Positions 1 to 12,203 are shown, counted from the stretch's first letter. The stretch is 64,000 nt of DNA from Chamaecyparis obtusa (GCA_027943335.1 BSBK01001572.1:3610932-3674931); one strand, 5' to 3'. The notes: generated by a model from the sequence alone, not told the origin. Program-made: numbers and translations.

Positions 1-658
1 TCAACATTAACCTTAAATTTTCTATCACATGAGGTACATTCTTTTAGTCTCTATAATCCTTCATCATAATTTTAATCGTCAATTTAATCATTACTTTCAA
101 ATGAACAATTAAATCAGGAGAACATGATCTCATTAACTCAAATGTCACAAAAATCATTCCAAATCTATATAAATCATGATGTAGTTTTAGCCAATTTACA
201 TAAGCATTAATTTTGTCAATTCGAAATCATTTATATGGCATAAAATTAAGTAACTAGATCATCAAGCAATTCTCATAATAATATCCTGAAAATTCATCAA
301 TATATTTCATCGCCTAACCTTTAACCTTCACAAAACTTCACATCGCAACAATAATTCAAATTGGGATTAATCATTTTCCTAAACAACTCATATCAACATA
401 TATTTATATCTGAATTGTGACAACTTAGTATTCATCTAAATCATTTATCTTAATGTCAGTTATAATGTATCATAAGGTCGACAATCAACATCTTGAGTAT
501 GGAAAGCATCAAACAAATATTAAGTCTCAACATTTACTGAAATCAAATTCCTGTCAAAAAGATAAAATCATATTAATTCATTAAAACCTTAGGCCAATTT
601 CTAGGTCTATCATACTAATAATGAAAAGGTTATGATGGGTCTAGGGTGAGGCCTCACA
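1..658 (-). mobile_element. Terminal part of an antisense Ty3/gypsy-type LTR (candidate)
   Basis: Read on the minus strand, the segment begins at 658 with TGTGAGGCCTCACCC, the same 15 bases that open the LTRs of element G1 at 16519 and 26115. An A/T-rich stretch follows, broadly like the first 600 bases of those LTRs (a CATCAT motif near base 20, then AT-rich text with no ORF). The rest of the element would lie left of the window. I see no coding sequence in 1-658. It could be a solo LTR end or a related subfamily; only the terminal match is strong. Confidence 0.5.
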
Positions 659-805
659 TTTGCATTATTAGATGATCTTGTTTAATTTTTGTTCATTTCA
701 TGCAAAGATACATGTAAAGGAAATTTTTTTTTGCATCTAAAGAATACATGTATATATATTAAAAATATCTTGTATATACTATAGAAGGAAAATAACTTTT
801 AGAAG

Positions 806-2340
806 AAAATACAAGAGTACATGCATACATAAGAGGATGAACATAAATAATAAGAGCGCCAGACATTGCTTGAAGTGATGAATTTTTTACCTGGGTATGA
901 ATCTAGTGTGCCCCTATGTGATCCAGAACCTGCAAAGAAAAGAGAGATGGGGGTTAGATAAAAAATATCTAAGAAATGAATGACATCCTATTACCGATCC
1001 TCATCTACAATTATGCATGTTCATAGTCAAGCCATACACTTCTGAAAGAAAAACCATGCTACAAGACATGTGCACTCAGAAGAATGTTGCAAAGAGTAAA
1101 TGGCTACATTTATGTTTTCATGAACACCCAGTGAGTCACTATTGTGACTACATCATTCAAATAGTGCAACAATAACACCAGATATTTTTGTTTCATCTGG
1201 TATTGCTATGACATCATTTCCTAATGATGCATCCACAATAGTCACACACCATGCCCATCAGCACAAGGAAGTCATGAGCAAGCATGAGTAAGCAATGGAA
1301 GGGGAGTACATCATCATCAAATTAGAGGAGAAAATCATCAAATCTTCATATTAAGGGAGGAGTACATCATGGATTTCAAGTAAAGATCATAACATCACAA
1401 CATGGTTGGCAGCCCCAAGGAGGCCCCATTGCATGCAGTGAGTAAGCTACATCAAAACAAAGAGGTACATAAATTTGCATCATCTATACATTAATGCTAT
1501 GGCATGGAGTATATTTAAATCTATATTTTAAAGGATAAGTAAGAAAGTTGCATGATGCTAGTGAAATTAAAAAAAGGTACAGATCTAATGAAGTAATGAA
1601 TCTACCCACATTCTATGTACTTTGAGCCAATCAAATTTTTATCATCAGGATGAAGTAATAATGCATTAAATGTCTTACTGATGTCCCTATTTGATTGGAC
1701 GGTGCTTTGTTTGTTATATTGCTGCTATCAAAATAGAATGGCAGTGGTGATTTAATGGATCTACAACCTTAAAAACATGGCAACATCGATCCAATAACAA
1801 AAAATACATTACAAATGTCAAGCTCATGGTCTCAATGAAATTAATAGTGTATAAAACAATATATGGTGCACAACAACAACAATCATGCAATGATAGCAAT
1901 AACATTGCATGATGCTCGAGCTCAAATTCAAAATAGTAAGTGTATTAATGTATGATCTAATAGAAGCAACCTCATTGATCATTACCTTTCTCTCCTCCAT
2001 CATTATAGAAGTGATAACTACCTACAACTATATTTCATAATTCCTCCTTTGAAGTCATAGGTTAGTTTAAAATGAAGAAAGTATACAAACTCACCAATTT
2101 AATCCCAGAACATCATATAACTGGAATTAATCATATCTCACAAATGTATAGATTATACTACATACCATTGAATTATATATATAAAGTATAATTATGAGTT
2201 TACATCATATATTTAGTCTTAATAAAATCTTATAAAAAACCATAAAACTAACCCAAAATACTTTATCTTAATAAAATCTTAATAAAATAATATATTTAGT
2301 CTCAATAAAATCTTATAAAATAACATACATTGTGTGAAGT
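806..2340 (+). repeat. Mosaic repeat module, copy A
   Basis: First of three direct copies of a non-coding module also seen at 3162-3391 plus 9574-10140 and at 12430-13400. Shared landmarks include 'catacataag.ggatgaac', 'ctcatctacaattatgcatg', 'aagtgtattaatgtatga' and 'gtcataggttagttta'. Copy A carries an extra stretch of about 650 bases (roughly 1090-1750) that the others lack. No protein-coding potential was found on either strand. It is part of a larger unidentified repeat family. Confidence 0.65.
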
Positions 2341-2669
2341 GTTTGATCTCTCTTTATTTGTTTTGTTGTTGATATTCACTATGTGGTACTCCCCGTTTAT
2401 GATCATTTCATGAGGAAATGTCTTGATGGCTCATAGACTACAAGCAAGGGAATCGTGCCTTGTTTATGAGCTCACTGTTTGATTACCAGCCAATCAAATA
2501 GGGATATGAGGTGCTCAAATAGTGAGCTCATAAACAATGCATGATGCCATAGCTTGCATCCCACAAGCCATCAAGACATTTCCTCATGAAATGATCATAA
2601 ATGGGGAGTACCACATAGTGAATATCAACAACAAAATAAATAAAGAGAGATCAAACACTTTACACAATG
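2327..2669. repeat. Foldback 1: near-perfect inverted repeat, arms about 155 bp
   Basis: The left arm (2327-2482) and right arm (2515-2669) are reverse complements with few mismatches, separated by about 32 bases. Both arms are versions of the same 243-bp unit found in tandem at 13601-14577, so the foldback is made of one unit facing another. The module sequence outside continues the symmetry: the 'taaaatcttataaaa' text left of 2327 recurs inverted at 2915-2945. Long inverted arms made of tandem units are typical of foldback-type DNA transposons. No transposase is visible. Confidence 0.7.
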
Positions 2670-2910
2670 CCCTGAAGGTAATAGAAACAATGCCCTAGCT
2701 CTCAATGCTCGCAAGTCATCAAGAATTACAATGAAAAGATGTAAATAATGTCAGTATTAAATAGTGAGCTCATGAACAATGTATGGTGCCCTAGCTTGCA
2801 GCCCACGAGCCATCAAGATATTTCCTCATGAAATGATCATAAATGGGGAGTACCACATAGTGAATATCAACACCAAAATAAATAAAGAGAAATTAAACAC
2901 TTCACACAAT
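2524..2910 (+). repeat. 243-bp unit, about 1.6 tandem copies
   Basis: Units start at GAGCTCAT at 2524 and 2766, 242 bases apart. Each carries the words 'catgatgccctagcttgca', 'catttcctcatgaaatgatc' and 'gagtaccacatagtgaat'. The second copy is cut at about 2910 and runs into the inverted 'ttataagattttattaag' tract. It belongs to the family at 10358, 11679 and 13601-14577. Confidence 0.75.
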
Positions 2911-2960
2911 ATATGTTGTTTTATAAGATTTTATTAAGACTAAATATATTGTTTTATGAG

Positions 2961-3161
2961 CTCACTATTTGAGCATGTCATGTCCCTATTTGATTGGTTG
3001 GTGCTTTGTTTGTTATATTGATGCTATTAGATCAAATAGGGAAATCAATAATAAAATAGGGACATCAAATATGGACATCAGTAATAAAATAATACACTTA
3101 CTATTTTGAATTTGAGCTCATAAAGATTAAGAAATCCCTATTTTATTATTGATGTCCCTAT
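2961..3161. repeat. Short palindromic AT-rich spacer
   Basis: This spacer repeats the words 'gatgtccctatttgattgg' and 'aatagggacatca' in both orientations, so it can fold into several short hairpins. The same words occur near 1680, 10260-10340 and in the loop of foldback 2. No gene is seen. Confidence 0.5.
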
Positions 3162-3391
3162 TTACATCTTTTCATCAAATGACCCAAAAACATCAAGAAT
3201 GGTCCTATATGGTCACTAATATCCAACTTTCAAAAGAATATGAATGAATGTAAACATACATAAGTGGATGAACATAAATAGTGAAGGTACCAAACATTGC
3301 CTAAAGTAATGAAGTGTTGACCCAGGGTTCAATCTAGTATGCTCTTGTATGATCCAAAACCTGCAAGGAAGGAAAAGATGGGATTAGATCC
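3162..3391 (+). repeat. Mosaic repeat module, copy B (left part)
   Basis: The sequence parallels 12430-12655 and is cut at GATCC (3387-3391) by the insertion of the 3392-9573 element. The module resumes at 9574 with the duplicated GATCC. Confidence 0.75.
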
Positions 3392-3787
3392 TATTAATAT
3401 TTTTAGCTTCAGTCGTATGATCACTTATATAATACTTAGATATTGATTAATAATAATATATTATATTTGTATATATATATATATGATATATATATATTTT
3501 ATATTATATATATTATTATTAATATATATTATTCTAATTTATATTATTCTAATATATGATTGATTAATGAAACATTATAAAATGAAGCTAAATTATTCCT
3601 TGTGTAGATAAGATCAACAACATAGAGAACTGAGATAAAAATATCTTTAGTTGAGTTTCTAATATATAGATTTGGATCTAACCGACTTCATGAAAAACCT
3701 TTTTGCTATAGGTATGAGTCTATTCTTGAATACCATATACAATCATGATAGTGCTATTACATTTGCAACAATTTGGATAAATCAACA
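3392..3787 (+). repeat. 5' LTR of LARD-like element
   Basis: The LTR is 396 bp. It opens with TATTAATATTTTTAGC where the 3' copy has TGTTAATGTTTGTAGC, so the terminal TG has mutated here. It ends ...ATCAACA. It contains an AT-dinucleotide tract at about 3470-3540, longer than that of the 3' copy. Confidence 0.8.
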
Positions 3788-3799
3788 TGGTATCAGAGC
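3788..3799 (+). promoter_or_regulatory. Primer binding site, initiator tRNA-Met
   Basis: TGGTATCAGAGC, complementary to the 3' end of plant initiator tRNA-Met, begins at the base after the 5' LTR. This is the start point for minus-strand synthesis in most plant LTR elements. Confidence 0.9.
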
Positions 3800-6700
3800 T
3801 AGACCTACAAATATAAGAAAATCAAAGACAACAATAATATTATCATGGGCATTTGTTAATTATCATTGGAGGATGGGCCTGGCCTCTATTCGTGTGATAA
3901 CTCCTTGGCATAGTTGATATGTTTCCATTTTTTAAGGAGCAGGTTATTGTTATTCTATGGGTTTCTTTAAATCGCTTATTGAAGAAATTACACAATTGAT
4001 ACGTATGAAGATTTATCATTGCTGTGAGGAGATTGAGAATTTTGTGACTTACAGGCTCCATTGATATAAAGAGAAATGCATAATGTTGCTTGGGTGGAAT
4101 CTCTCATTATTGAACCATCAACCTAAGATGCGTCCAATATAGTGACCACAAATATTGACTTTGAAAAAGTCCATCCACAACAATTTCATGGCTTCATATT
4201 CCTCTAAAAAGGATTAACATTGGTGCTCAAATTACACCTATGCACATGGAAGGAAAGTAAAATACAATGGCTGTATGTTTCCTCCATGAAGCATCCAGCC
4301 TGGGCTGTATAATAATAAAATTATCATTGTGTTCGACTACTCCAAATGATTGCCATATTGAACAAAGTGAGAATGCATTAAATCGATGCTTGTCATAATT
4401 GATCTAGAAGCATCACTAAAGTGAATTTCAAAGTAGAGAAAGCTAAAGTTTTAAGGGTCAAAGATAAATAATTCAAGTTTTAGTGTGAAGTGCATTATGC
4501 AGGAACGATGTGTGAAACTGAAAACATAATAACATTGCTAACAATATAATGTATGCACCTTGATAAGATTTGAGGAGTACTCTGTGGAAATGTCTTTTGT
4601 AGTAAAATATTGGAACCATAATTATTATTGGTTGAGAATATTGGATGAATCTTACATATTAGAAAACCTTACATACATCAAGATGACACATCAATATTGT
4701 GTCAAAAACCTTGAATGGACGACAATTATCACATATTAGAAGCAACACTCTAAGAAATTACACAAGCCAACACAACAACTATGTTGACACCATAATACAT
4801 GTCGAAAAACTATTATTAAGAGATATGATCTGTTAAAGATATATCTATTATTTGGTTTGAACATGGTAGTGTTCTATGGGAGCGACTTCACTAGTGATAT
4901 TTGTTAAAAGAAGTGATTATCTTTAAAGAAAGAAGCAGCGATTGGTAAGATGGGTGTTTGTCACTTCTTTGATTTGTAAAGTCATCTAAAGATGTGTATT
5001 TAGACTCAATTGTATCCTTCAGGATAGCCATAGTTGTTGAGAATCAATTACTCATGCCTTCTACATTGGGATGTAATACGTTCTAGAAGGAAAGATACTT
5101 CAAATGTCTATATATGAAACATCATATCATTCTAGAGAGGAGTTCCATCAATTTCTGGATGTACTAATTGTAGTTGTCAGGTCAGCCAATTGAAGTTACT
5201 GGTATAGCGTGAGTTCCCTTATAGGCTCATAATTGTGTTGAATGTGTGCACGGATATTCAAACTATCTATACTTGAGAGCCTCATGGCATCCTAAACAAG
5301 TGGTGATTAAAGGGGGGAAGAAATTAACCATTAAAATTGTTATCTCTTAATTATACTATAAACTATAGATTGGTATGCGTACTCATTTGAAAAGCTTTAA
5401 CTAGTTCATGGAGTTGTCACAAGGATCTAGCCTTCACCTTGTTGCTGTGGAATTTAATATTGCTAGAAGCTATTTATGTCTATATAGACATTTTTAATAA
5501 ACAATAAGGGATGTGTGTAAAGTGCTAAATAAAAGGGAATAAGAGCTTCATGTTTGAAATATTCTGAGAAAGAGTCTTTGCTGAAGAGTATGTGTATGCA
5601 ATGAAACTCTGAAGCATAGTGAAAGGCATTGCTTATGATGAAGATTGTGTGAATGCTGAAAATATAAAGATTCTGAAATGTACAGTGTGCTGCAAAAATT
5701 AGTTTGATGTTTCAATTGAAGGCTCTGATGCTCAAGGGGTTCAAGTATCACCCAGAGGGCATTATCCTTTGACTACAAGAGATAAGTATTTTATCATTAT
5801 ACCTCTGAGTATTGATCATGAATTTTGTATAGCTAGTTCATGAACTAATATAGAGAATAGTAAATCATGTATGCTTCTATCATTGGTATTTGACTTTGAA
5901 ATAGTTTAATTTTATGAACTATTTGTAATCTCTTTGAAATGCTTTTAGGATGGATCAAGAAAGATAAGAGATTACATTCATGGAAGAAAGAACTTGATTC
6001 TTGCAGTCATGGGACTGAGTTGATGATTGAAGACATTTCTTCGAAGAGGAAGAATTCAAATTTAGAGGGAGTCTGACATTTCATCAAAAGAAACCTTGGA
6101 TGAGGAGTTCAGAAGATTGATATTTGTTTCAAAAGGAGCCACATCTTTGAGGATTTTGATCATAGAGATGCAAAGGGAGTCAGTACAACATCTAGAGGAT
6201 ATACCTTATTTGATTTCCAAGGATCTTAGTCACATTGATTCAGAGGTAGTAAACCATATCAAGATGGTTTCCCTAGTGACCTTGAAACTATAAAAGGAAA
6301 AAGAATTGTGATTCAAATGATGAAATTCCATGTATGTGAACTAGAAGGATTTTATGTAGATATCCAGGTCATGATATTCCTAGATAGATGGTTGGGAATT
6401 CAAGAAAAGAGCTTAATGCAGACTAAAGAACAAAGACAGGACTTGCTCACAGAAGGTTGATATTAGATTCAAAGGGAGTATGATAGTTCATCTAAAACAA
6501 CCTTGGACAAGGAGGTGAGGAGATTGTTACAAGACCTTAAAGGAAGCATCTAGAGGACTATGATCATGAGATTGAGTCTCATGTGTGCTGGTTGAAATGC
6601 CATTATGCTATCTCCTACATAACTTTGGGTTCATCTAGAGTGATGCAAAGTATATAAGAGATATAGTACATAAATATGATATTCAAGGTACATTATCACT

Positions 6701-8115
6701 ACATAACAGATGGTTGATATTCTCACCAAGTTTCTTGCTAGAGAGAAGTTTGTGTACTTTTGAGATAAACTTGGTATGATGGAGAATGAAGCCTTAGATG
6801 AAAATGAGTTTCAACATCTGTGATCTATTATTTTGTATGTTATTGCATTCTTCTCTTTGATAGAGAAGTCTAAGGTGAAAGCCCTTGTTTCCACCCTCTG
6901 GGATGAGCCATGGTGGATCCACACTCTGAGATGAGTCAAGGTGGATGTCATGTGTGTGACTTCATGACTTTATGGGCCCAGCCATCCCATGTACATTTCT
7001 TAGAGGTGATGACTTCTTAGACATGAACACTTGTATTTGATGTTACAAGGTAACGATCTTGTAATGAAGATTTGTTATGGTAGATAGTTATATGTCTGTG
7101 CACATACCATAATAGGGTTATATGTAAATGGAATGTAATGTTATTATTTACTATATCCTTGTATCATGATCTGAGGTGATATGAAAATCAGGTATCACAA
7201 TCTAAGGTGATTCCTCATATCAAGGTGATATGAAAACTAGGTATCATGATCAAAAGTGATTCCTCATATCAAGGTGGTATGAAAACTAGGTATCATGATC
7301 AAAGGTGATTCCTCATATCAAGGTGGTATGAAAAATAGGTATCATGTATTAGGTGATTCCTCATATCACATGTTAGGTGATATGTAAAACTGGGTATCAC
7401 ATGTTAGGTGATTCCTTATATCACATGTTAGGTGATATGCAAAACTAGGTATCACATGCTAGGTGATTCCTCATATCACATGTTAGGTGATATTGAAAAC
7501 TGGGTATCACATGTTAGGTGATTCCTCATATCACATGTTAGGTGATATGTAAAACTTGGTATCACGTGTTAGGTGATTCCTCATATCACATGTTAGGTGA
7601 TATGTAAAGCTTGGTATCACATGTTAGGTGATACTTCATATCATGAATTATGTGATACTCTGTATCACAAGTTAGGTGATACTTCATATCATGATATATG
7701 TGATATGTAATTTATTAGTATCCATATGAATCATATTAGGATCCTTCTGAACTTAATATTACATATTGATTGGACCCTATGAAACATATCACATAGTGAC
7801 ATGTCTCTATGCAAACTTATTATCAATATGACAGACATCATGAGATGTATTTTCATTAGACATACCATGGATATTTATGAGCTATGGTGAAAGATCATGT
7901 GACTTGATATTCTTGCATATACCATATCTCCTGATATCACAGTGGGGTGATATCCTCTCTCTTTCAAAATTAATGATTTATTACCTTGATGGATTTTATC
8001 TTCTCTAGCTAAGAGGGAGTGCTGATGTTTTGTATGGCTATAGTTAGGGTCATATGTGTTGACAAGGGAGACCACAACACATTCTATTTGATCTTCCTCC
8101 CTAGCTATAAGAGAG
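3800..8115 (+). other. Internal region of LARD-like element, no recognisable genes
   Basis: I looked in all frames for zinc knuckle, DSG/DTG protease, DDE integrase, YVDD/FLDD RT and RNase H signatures and found none. ORFs are short (at most about 65-80 codons) and not family-like. Partly repeated text occurs at about 6000-6150 and 6430-6540 (a purine-rich 'ggagg-gag-agatt' context). A minisatellite fills 7165-7700. Purine-rich tracts with GAGGGAGTG occur near 8018 and just before the 3' LTR; the latter is the likely plus-strand primer. Confidence 0.6.
7165..7700 (+). repeat. Minisatellite of 49-55 bp units with TATCAC/GTGATA dyads
   Basis: About nine to ten tandem units occur. Early units are near 49 bp and based on 'tatcatgatcaaaggtgat'; later ones are near 55 bp and based on 'tatcacatgttaggtgat'. 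Each unit holds two dyads in which TATCAC and GTGATA flank a 7-nt centre, so the transcript could form a row of small stem-loops. The gradual change of unit type along the array suggests local amplification. Confidence 0.85.
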
Positions 8116-8304
8116 TGTTAATGTTTGTAGCTTCAGTCGTATGATCACTTATATAATACTTAGATATTGATTAATAATAATATATTATATTTGTATATAT
8201 ATATATATATATATATGTTATATTATATATATTATTCTAATATATGATTGATTAATGAAACATTATAAAATGAAGCTGAATTATTCCCTGTGTAGATAAG
8301 ATCA

Positions 8305-9166
8305 GAAGGATTTTGATCCTTCTTCGGAAGTTTTCAACAATATGCCGATTTGGGTGAGGCTTCCCAACCTTCCTCTTCATCTTTGGCAAGGTGTTGTCCT
8401 GGAAGAGGTGGGGGAGGATCTGGGGGAGTTTTTGATTTTGAATGAGAACACTTCTAATATGTACCATTCTACCTATGCCCGTATTCTGGTAGATATTGAT
8501 ATTTTACAGGGTCTTCCTACTGAAATTAATATTCAGTCATCTAAAGGCTCATGGTTGCAATAGCTGGACTATGAGGGTATCCCCTTTAGATGCAAAAAAT
8601 ATTTCAAAATAGGTCATCATGCTTCAAAATGTAGTTCTGAATTCAAAGTGAAGTTAGGCCCTCATACTTGGTGGAAGGATACCTCCACTAAACATTATAT
8701 AGTTCTCAAAAGCTCTCTTGTTTCTTCATTGGATTCAAATATTCCTAGGTCCCCTGCTAGTGTTTCTATGGTTGGAGTTCTTGCTAGCCCTGATGTGCCT
8801 TTGCAGGGATCTATCTCTCCACCCGCTGGTGGTTCTGTGGTTCCTACCAGGTCTACTGGTGGAATAGTGGACGTTGTTCTTGCCAGCCCTGCTAGTGTGG
8901 TTTCTGGTGTTGTTGCTCCTCTTGCTGGAAGTCTAGCAAGCCCTACTCCAGAGTTTGTTTTTCCTGCCACTTCTGCTAGTATGATTTCTACTGTGGGTAA
9001 TGTTGTCACTGTCCCTCTTTCTAGGAGTTTTTTGGATCCTTTTTTGGGGGCTGTTTCTTTGGATTCAGTTTCCTGGTAGAAGAAGGCAGTGGAAGTCAAA
9101 GATAGTTGGATTACTGTCAAAGGAAAAAATTCAAAGAAATCCTCTTCTTTCGATATGACCCTCTGA
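8305..9166 (+). pseudogene. LINE ORF1 (DUF4283 / CCHC zinc knuckle), broken
   Basis: The frame starts at the truncation point without its own start and reads through MPIWVRLPNLPLHLW, a hallmark of the nucleic-acid-binding DUF4283 region of plant L1-like ORF1 proteins. It continues with YARILVDIDILQGLP and LDYEGIPFRCKKYF..GHHASKC, where the knuckle has lost its second cysteine to tyrosine. A serine/valine/proline-rich tail follows and ends at TGA 9164-9166. Two in-frame TAG codons interrupt it (8561-8563 after WLQ, and 9077-9079 after SVSW). The protein would coat LINE RNA; this copy is non-functional. Confidence 0.75.
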
Positions 9167-9402
9167 TCTCATAAAAAGGGATCTTAGGTCTAGTGTTTTG
9201 GTCTTGGTGTCCCTCCTCCTTTTGGATGGACTATTTTTTTGTGGGTGCTTGTAAATCTATCATTTATGTGATCTTATGGGGTCTGGTCCTTTGCTTTTGG
9301 CTAGATTGTTGTACTAATGGAACTTCAATAGACCTATCTTTCATCCTAGATTTGTAAAGGGTTTCAGGGTCCCTTCAAAACCTATTTTTACCTTAATAAA
9401 AA
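8305..9402 (+). mobile_element. LINE fragment: ORF1 plus 3' tail, ORF2 absent
   Basis: The insertion interrupts the 3' LTR between '...gataagatca' and 'acaacatag...', which are contiguous in the 5' LTR. It begins inside an ORF1 reading frame, runs to the end of ORF1 and goes straight into a short non-coding tail ending 'ccttaataaaaa'. The endonuclease and reverse transcriptase ORF2 expected between ORF1 and the 3' tail is missing, so this is an internally deleted, 5'-truncated copy. No clear target duplication longer than 1-2 bases is visible, which is unusual for target-primed insertion. Confidence 0.75.
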
Positions 9403-9573
9403 ACAACATAGAGAACTAAGATAAAAATATCTTTAGTTGAGTTTCTAATATACAGATTTGGATCTGACCGAGTTCATGAAAAACCTTTTTGCAATAGGTA
9501 TGAGTCCATTCTTGAATACCATATACAATCACGAGAGTGCTATTACATTTGAAACAATATGGATAAATCAATA

Positions 9574-10140
9574 GATCCAAAGGATCTAAGCAATTCCTGG
9601 CACCCTATTACTGATCCTCATCTACAATAATGCATGTGCATAGTCAAGCCATACACTTCTAAAATGAACTATGCTACAGAACATGTGCACCCAGGAAACA
9701 TATGCATGTAGTGAATAAATCAAGACCAAAATGGAGGAAAAAGTATGATGTCAAATTTGTTATCAAGCAACATCTCATGGGTTGTGAGTCAACATGGTAT
9801 ATATGTTGTTTATACAAGATCAGTAAAAGGACATCTACAACCTCAACAACATGGAAATATTAATCCAATAATAGGAAATACGTTACAAATTCCAAGCTCA
9901 CGGTCTCAATGAAATAAATAGTGTATAAAACAATATATGATGCCGAAGCTCAAATTCAAAATAGTAAGTGTATTAATGTATGATCTAATAGAAGCAACCT
10001 CATTGGTCATTACCTTTGACTCCTCCATCATTATAGAAGAGATAACTACCTACAACTATATTTCATAATTCCTCCTCTGAAGTCATAGGTTAGTTTAAAA
10101 TGGAGAAAGTATACAAACTCACCAATTTAATCCCAAAAAT
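9574..10140 (+). repeat. Mosaic repeat module, copy B (right part)
   Basis: It resumes at the duplicated GATCC with 'aaaggatctaagcaat', in register with copy C at about 12653. It runs through 'aagtgtattaatgtatga' and 'gtcataggttagttta' to about 10140, where the copies diverge. Non-coding. Confidence 0.75.
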
Positions 10141-10526
10141 TCATAACATTGCATTCTTGTTGTTGTTATGGTGCACAACAGTAGCAAGCATGCAATGACA
10201 ACAATAACATTACATGATGCCTGAGCTCAAATTCAAAATAGTAAGTGTATTATTTTACTACTGATGTCCCTATTTTATTACTGATGTCCCCTAATAACAT
10301 CAATATAACAAACATAGCACTGGCCAATCAAATAGGGACATTAGGTGCTCAAAAAGGGAGCTCATAAACAATGTATGATGCCCTATCTTGTAGCCCACAA
10401 TCCATCAAGACATTTCCTCATTAAATGATCATAAACGGGAGTACCACATAGTGAATATCAACTACAAAACAAATAAATAGAGATCAAACACTTCACACAA
10501 TGTATGTTGTTTTATAAGATTTTATT
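10141..10526 (+). repeat. Mosaic repeat: palindromic spacer and partial 243-bp unit
   Basis: 10141-10357 holds short inverted words ('gatgtccct', 'aatagggacat'). A 243-bp-family unit starts at GAGCTCAT 10358 and runs to the 'ttataagattttatta' tract. It is cut at 10526 by the retrocopy insertion and continues at 11475. No coding sequence. Confidence 0.6.
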
Positions 10527-11465
<939 letters not shown>

Positions 11466-11474
11466 ACTTGACTA
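11466..11474 (+). repeat. 9-bp target site duplication, right
   Basis: ACTTGACTA, identical to 10527-10535. The interrupted mosaic repeat ('...taaatatattg') resumes directly after it. Confidence 0.7.
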
Positions 11475-11670
11475 AATATATTGTTTTATTAAGATTTTAT
11501 TAAGACTAAATATATGATGTAAACTCATAATTATACTTGATATATATAATACAATATTGTGTAGCATAATCTATACATTTGTGAGATGTGATTAATTCTA
11601 GTTATATGATGTTTTGGGATTAAATTGGTGAGTTTGCATAGTTTCTCCATTTTAAACTAACCTATGACTT
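11475..11670 (-). repeat. Inverted copy of mosaic module end
   Basis: It is the reverse complement of the module segment at about 2060-2240 and 13190-13370, including 'tgatgtaaactcataatta' and 'tttaaactaacctatgact'. It forms another inverted arm within the mosaic. Confidence 0.7.
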
Positions 11671-11678
11671 CAAACAGT

Positions 11679-12003
11679 GAGCTCATAAACAATGCATGAT
11701 TCCCTAGCTTGCAGCCCATGAGCCATCAAGACATTTCCTCATGAAATGATCATAAATGGGGAGTACCACATAGTGAATATCAATAGAAAAACAAATAAAG
11801 AGAGATCAAACACTTCACAGAATGCCTTGAAGGTAATAGCAATGATTCCCTAACTCTCAAAGCTCGTGGGTCATCGAGCATTCCAAATGCAAAGATGTAA
11901 ACAATGCCAGTATTAAAATTCATATTTTTCCATTAAATCAACAAATGCCATCAAAATAAAATTGAGTTAATGAGAAGACAAAGCTCGAATGCCTACCTCA
12001 ATT
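11679..12003 (+). repeat. Single 243-bp unit with flanking tail
   Basis: The unit starts at GAGCTCAT 11679. It and its tail (11905-12003, 'ccattaaatcaacaaatgcc' to 'cctacctcaa') match the last unit and tail of the tandem array at 14334-14657. Both tails then diverge at the same base, marking a duplication boundary. Confidence 0.7.
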
Positions 12004-12029
12004 CATAGCTGCCATATAAAGATCAAATG

Positions 12030-12203
12030 CTAAGGAACTATGTTATAAAATTTCATGCCAAATTTCAAGGCATGAAATTTTATAACTTTACATATATTTT
12101 CTTCGACTCCCCCACATTGTAAACTCAATGCTAAGGAGAAAAAAATATGATGTCAAAAAGTATAAAATTTCATGCCTTAAAATTTTATAACATACTTCCT
12201 TAG
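12030..12203. repeat. Small inverted-repeat element (MITE-like) with nested 18-bp hairpin
   Basis: 'ctaaggaactatgttataaa' at 12030-12049 is inverted at about 12183-12203 ('...acatacttccttag'), giving termini of about 30 bp. Inside, 12042-12059 and 12069-12086 form a perfect 18-bp stem with a 9-nt loop. The word 'tataaaatttcatgcc' also repeats directly at 12160. No ORF. It could be a miniature inverted-repeat element; no convincing target duplication was found. Confidence 0.5.

Larger units (their letters stand above)
3392..9573 (+). mobile_element. Non-coding LTR retrotransposon (LARD-like), carrying a LINE insertion
   Basis: LTRs lie at 3392-3787 and 8116-9573, the latter enlarged by a 1098-bp insert. 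They are flanked by a perfect 5-bp duplication GATCC (3387-3391, 9574-9578). The primer binding site TGGTATCAGAGC follows the 5' LTR directly. The corresponding uninterrupted target is visible in module copy C at about 12650. The internal 4.3 kb shows no gag, protease, integrase or RT motif in any frame, so the element probably moved with enzymes supplied by another element. An alternative is a very old, fully eroded coding element. Confidence 0.8.
8116..9573 (+). repeat. 3' LTR of LARD-like element (split by LINE fragment)
   Basis: It starts with TGTTAATGTTTG after a purine-rich tract and ends ...ATCAATA before the duplicated GATCC. LTR sequence runs 8116-8304 and resumes at 9403, giving 360 bp once the insert is set aside, against 396 bp in the 5' LTR. 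Confidence 0.8.

Noticed and set aside
3800..8115. Copia gag-pol remnants in the LARD-like element
   Set aside because: No domain motif in order or frame could be supported; scattered word similarity only.
8695..9120. 141-codon minus-strand frame opposite LINE ORF1
   Set aside because: Mirror of the plus-strand ORF1, which has the family motifs; low-complexity tail keeps the opposite strand open.
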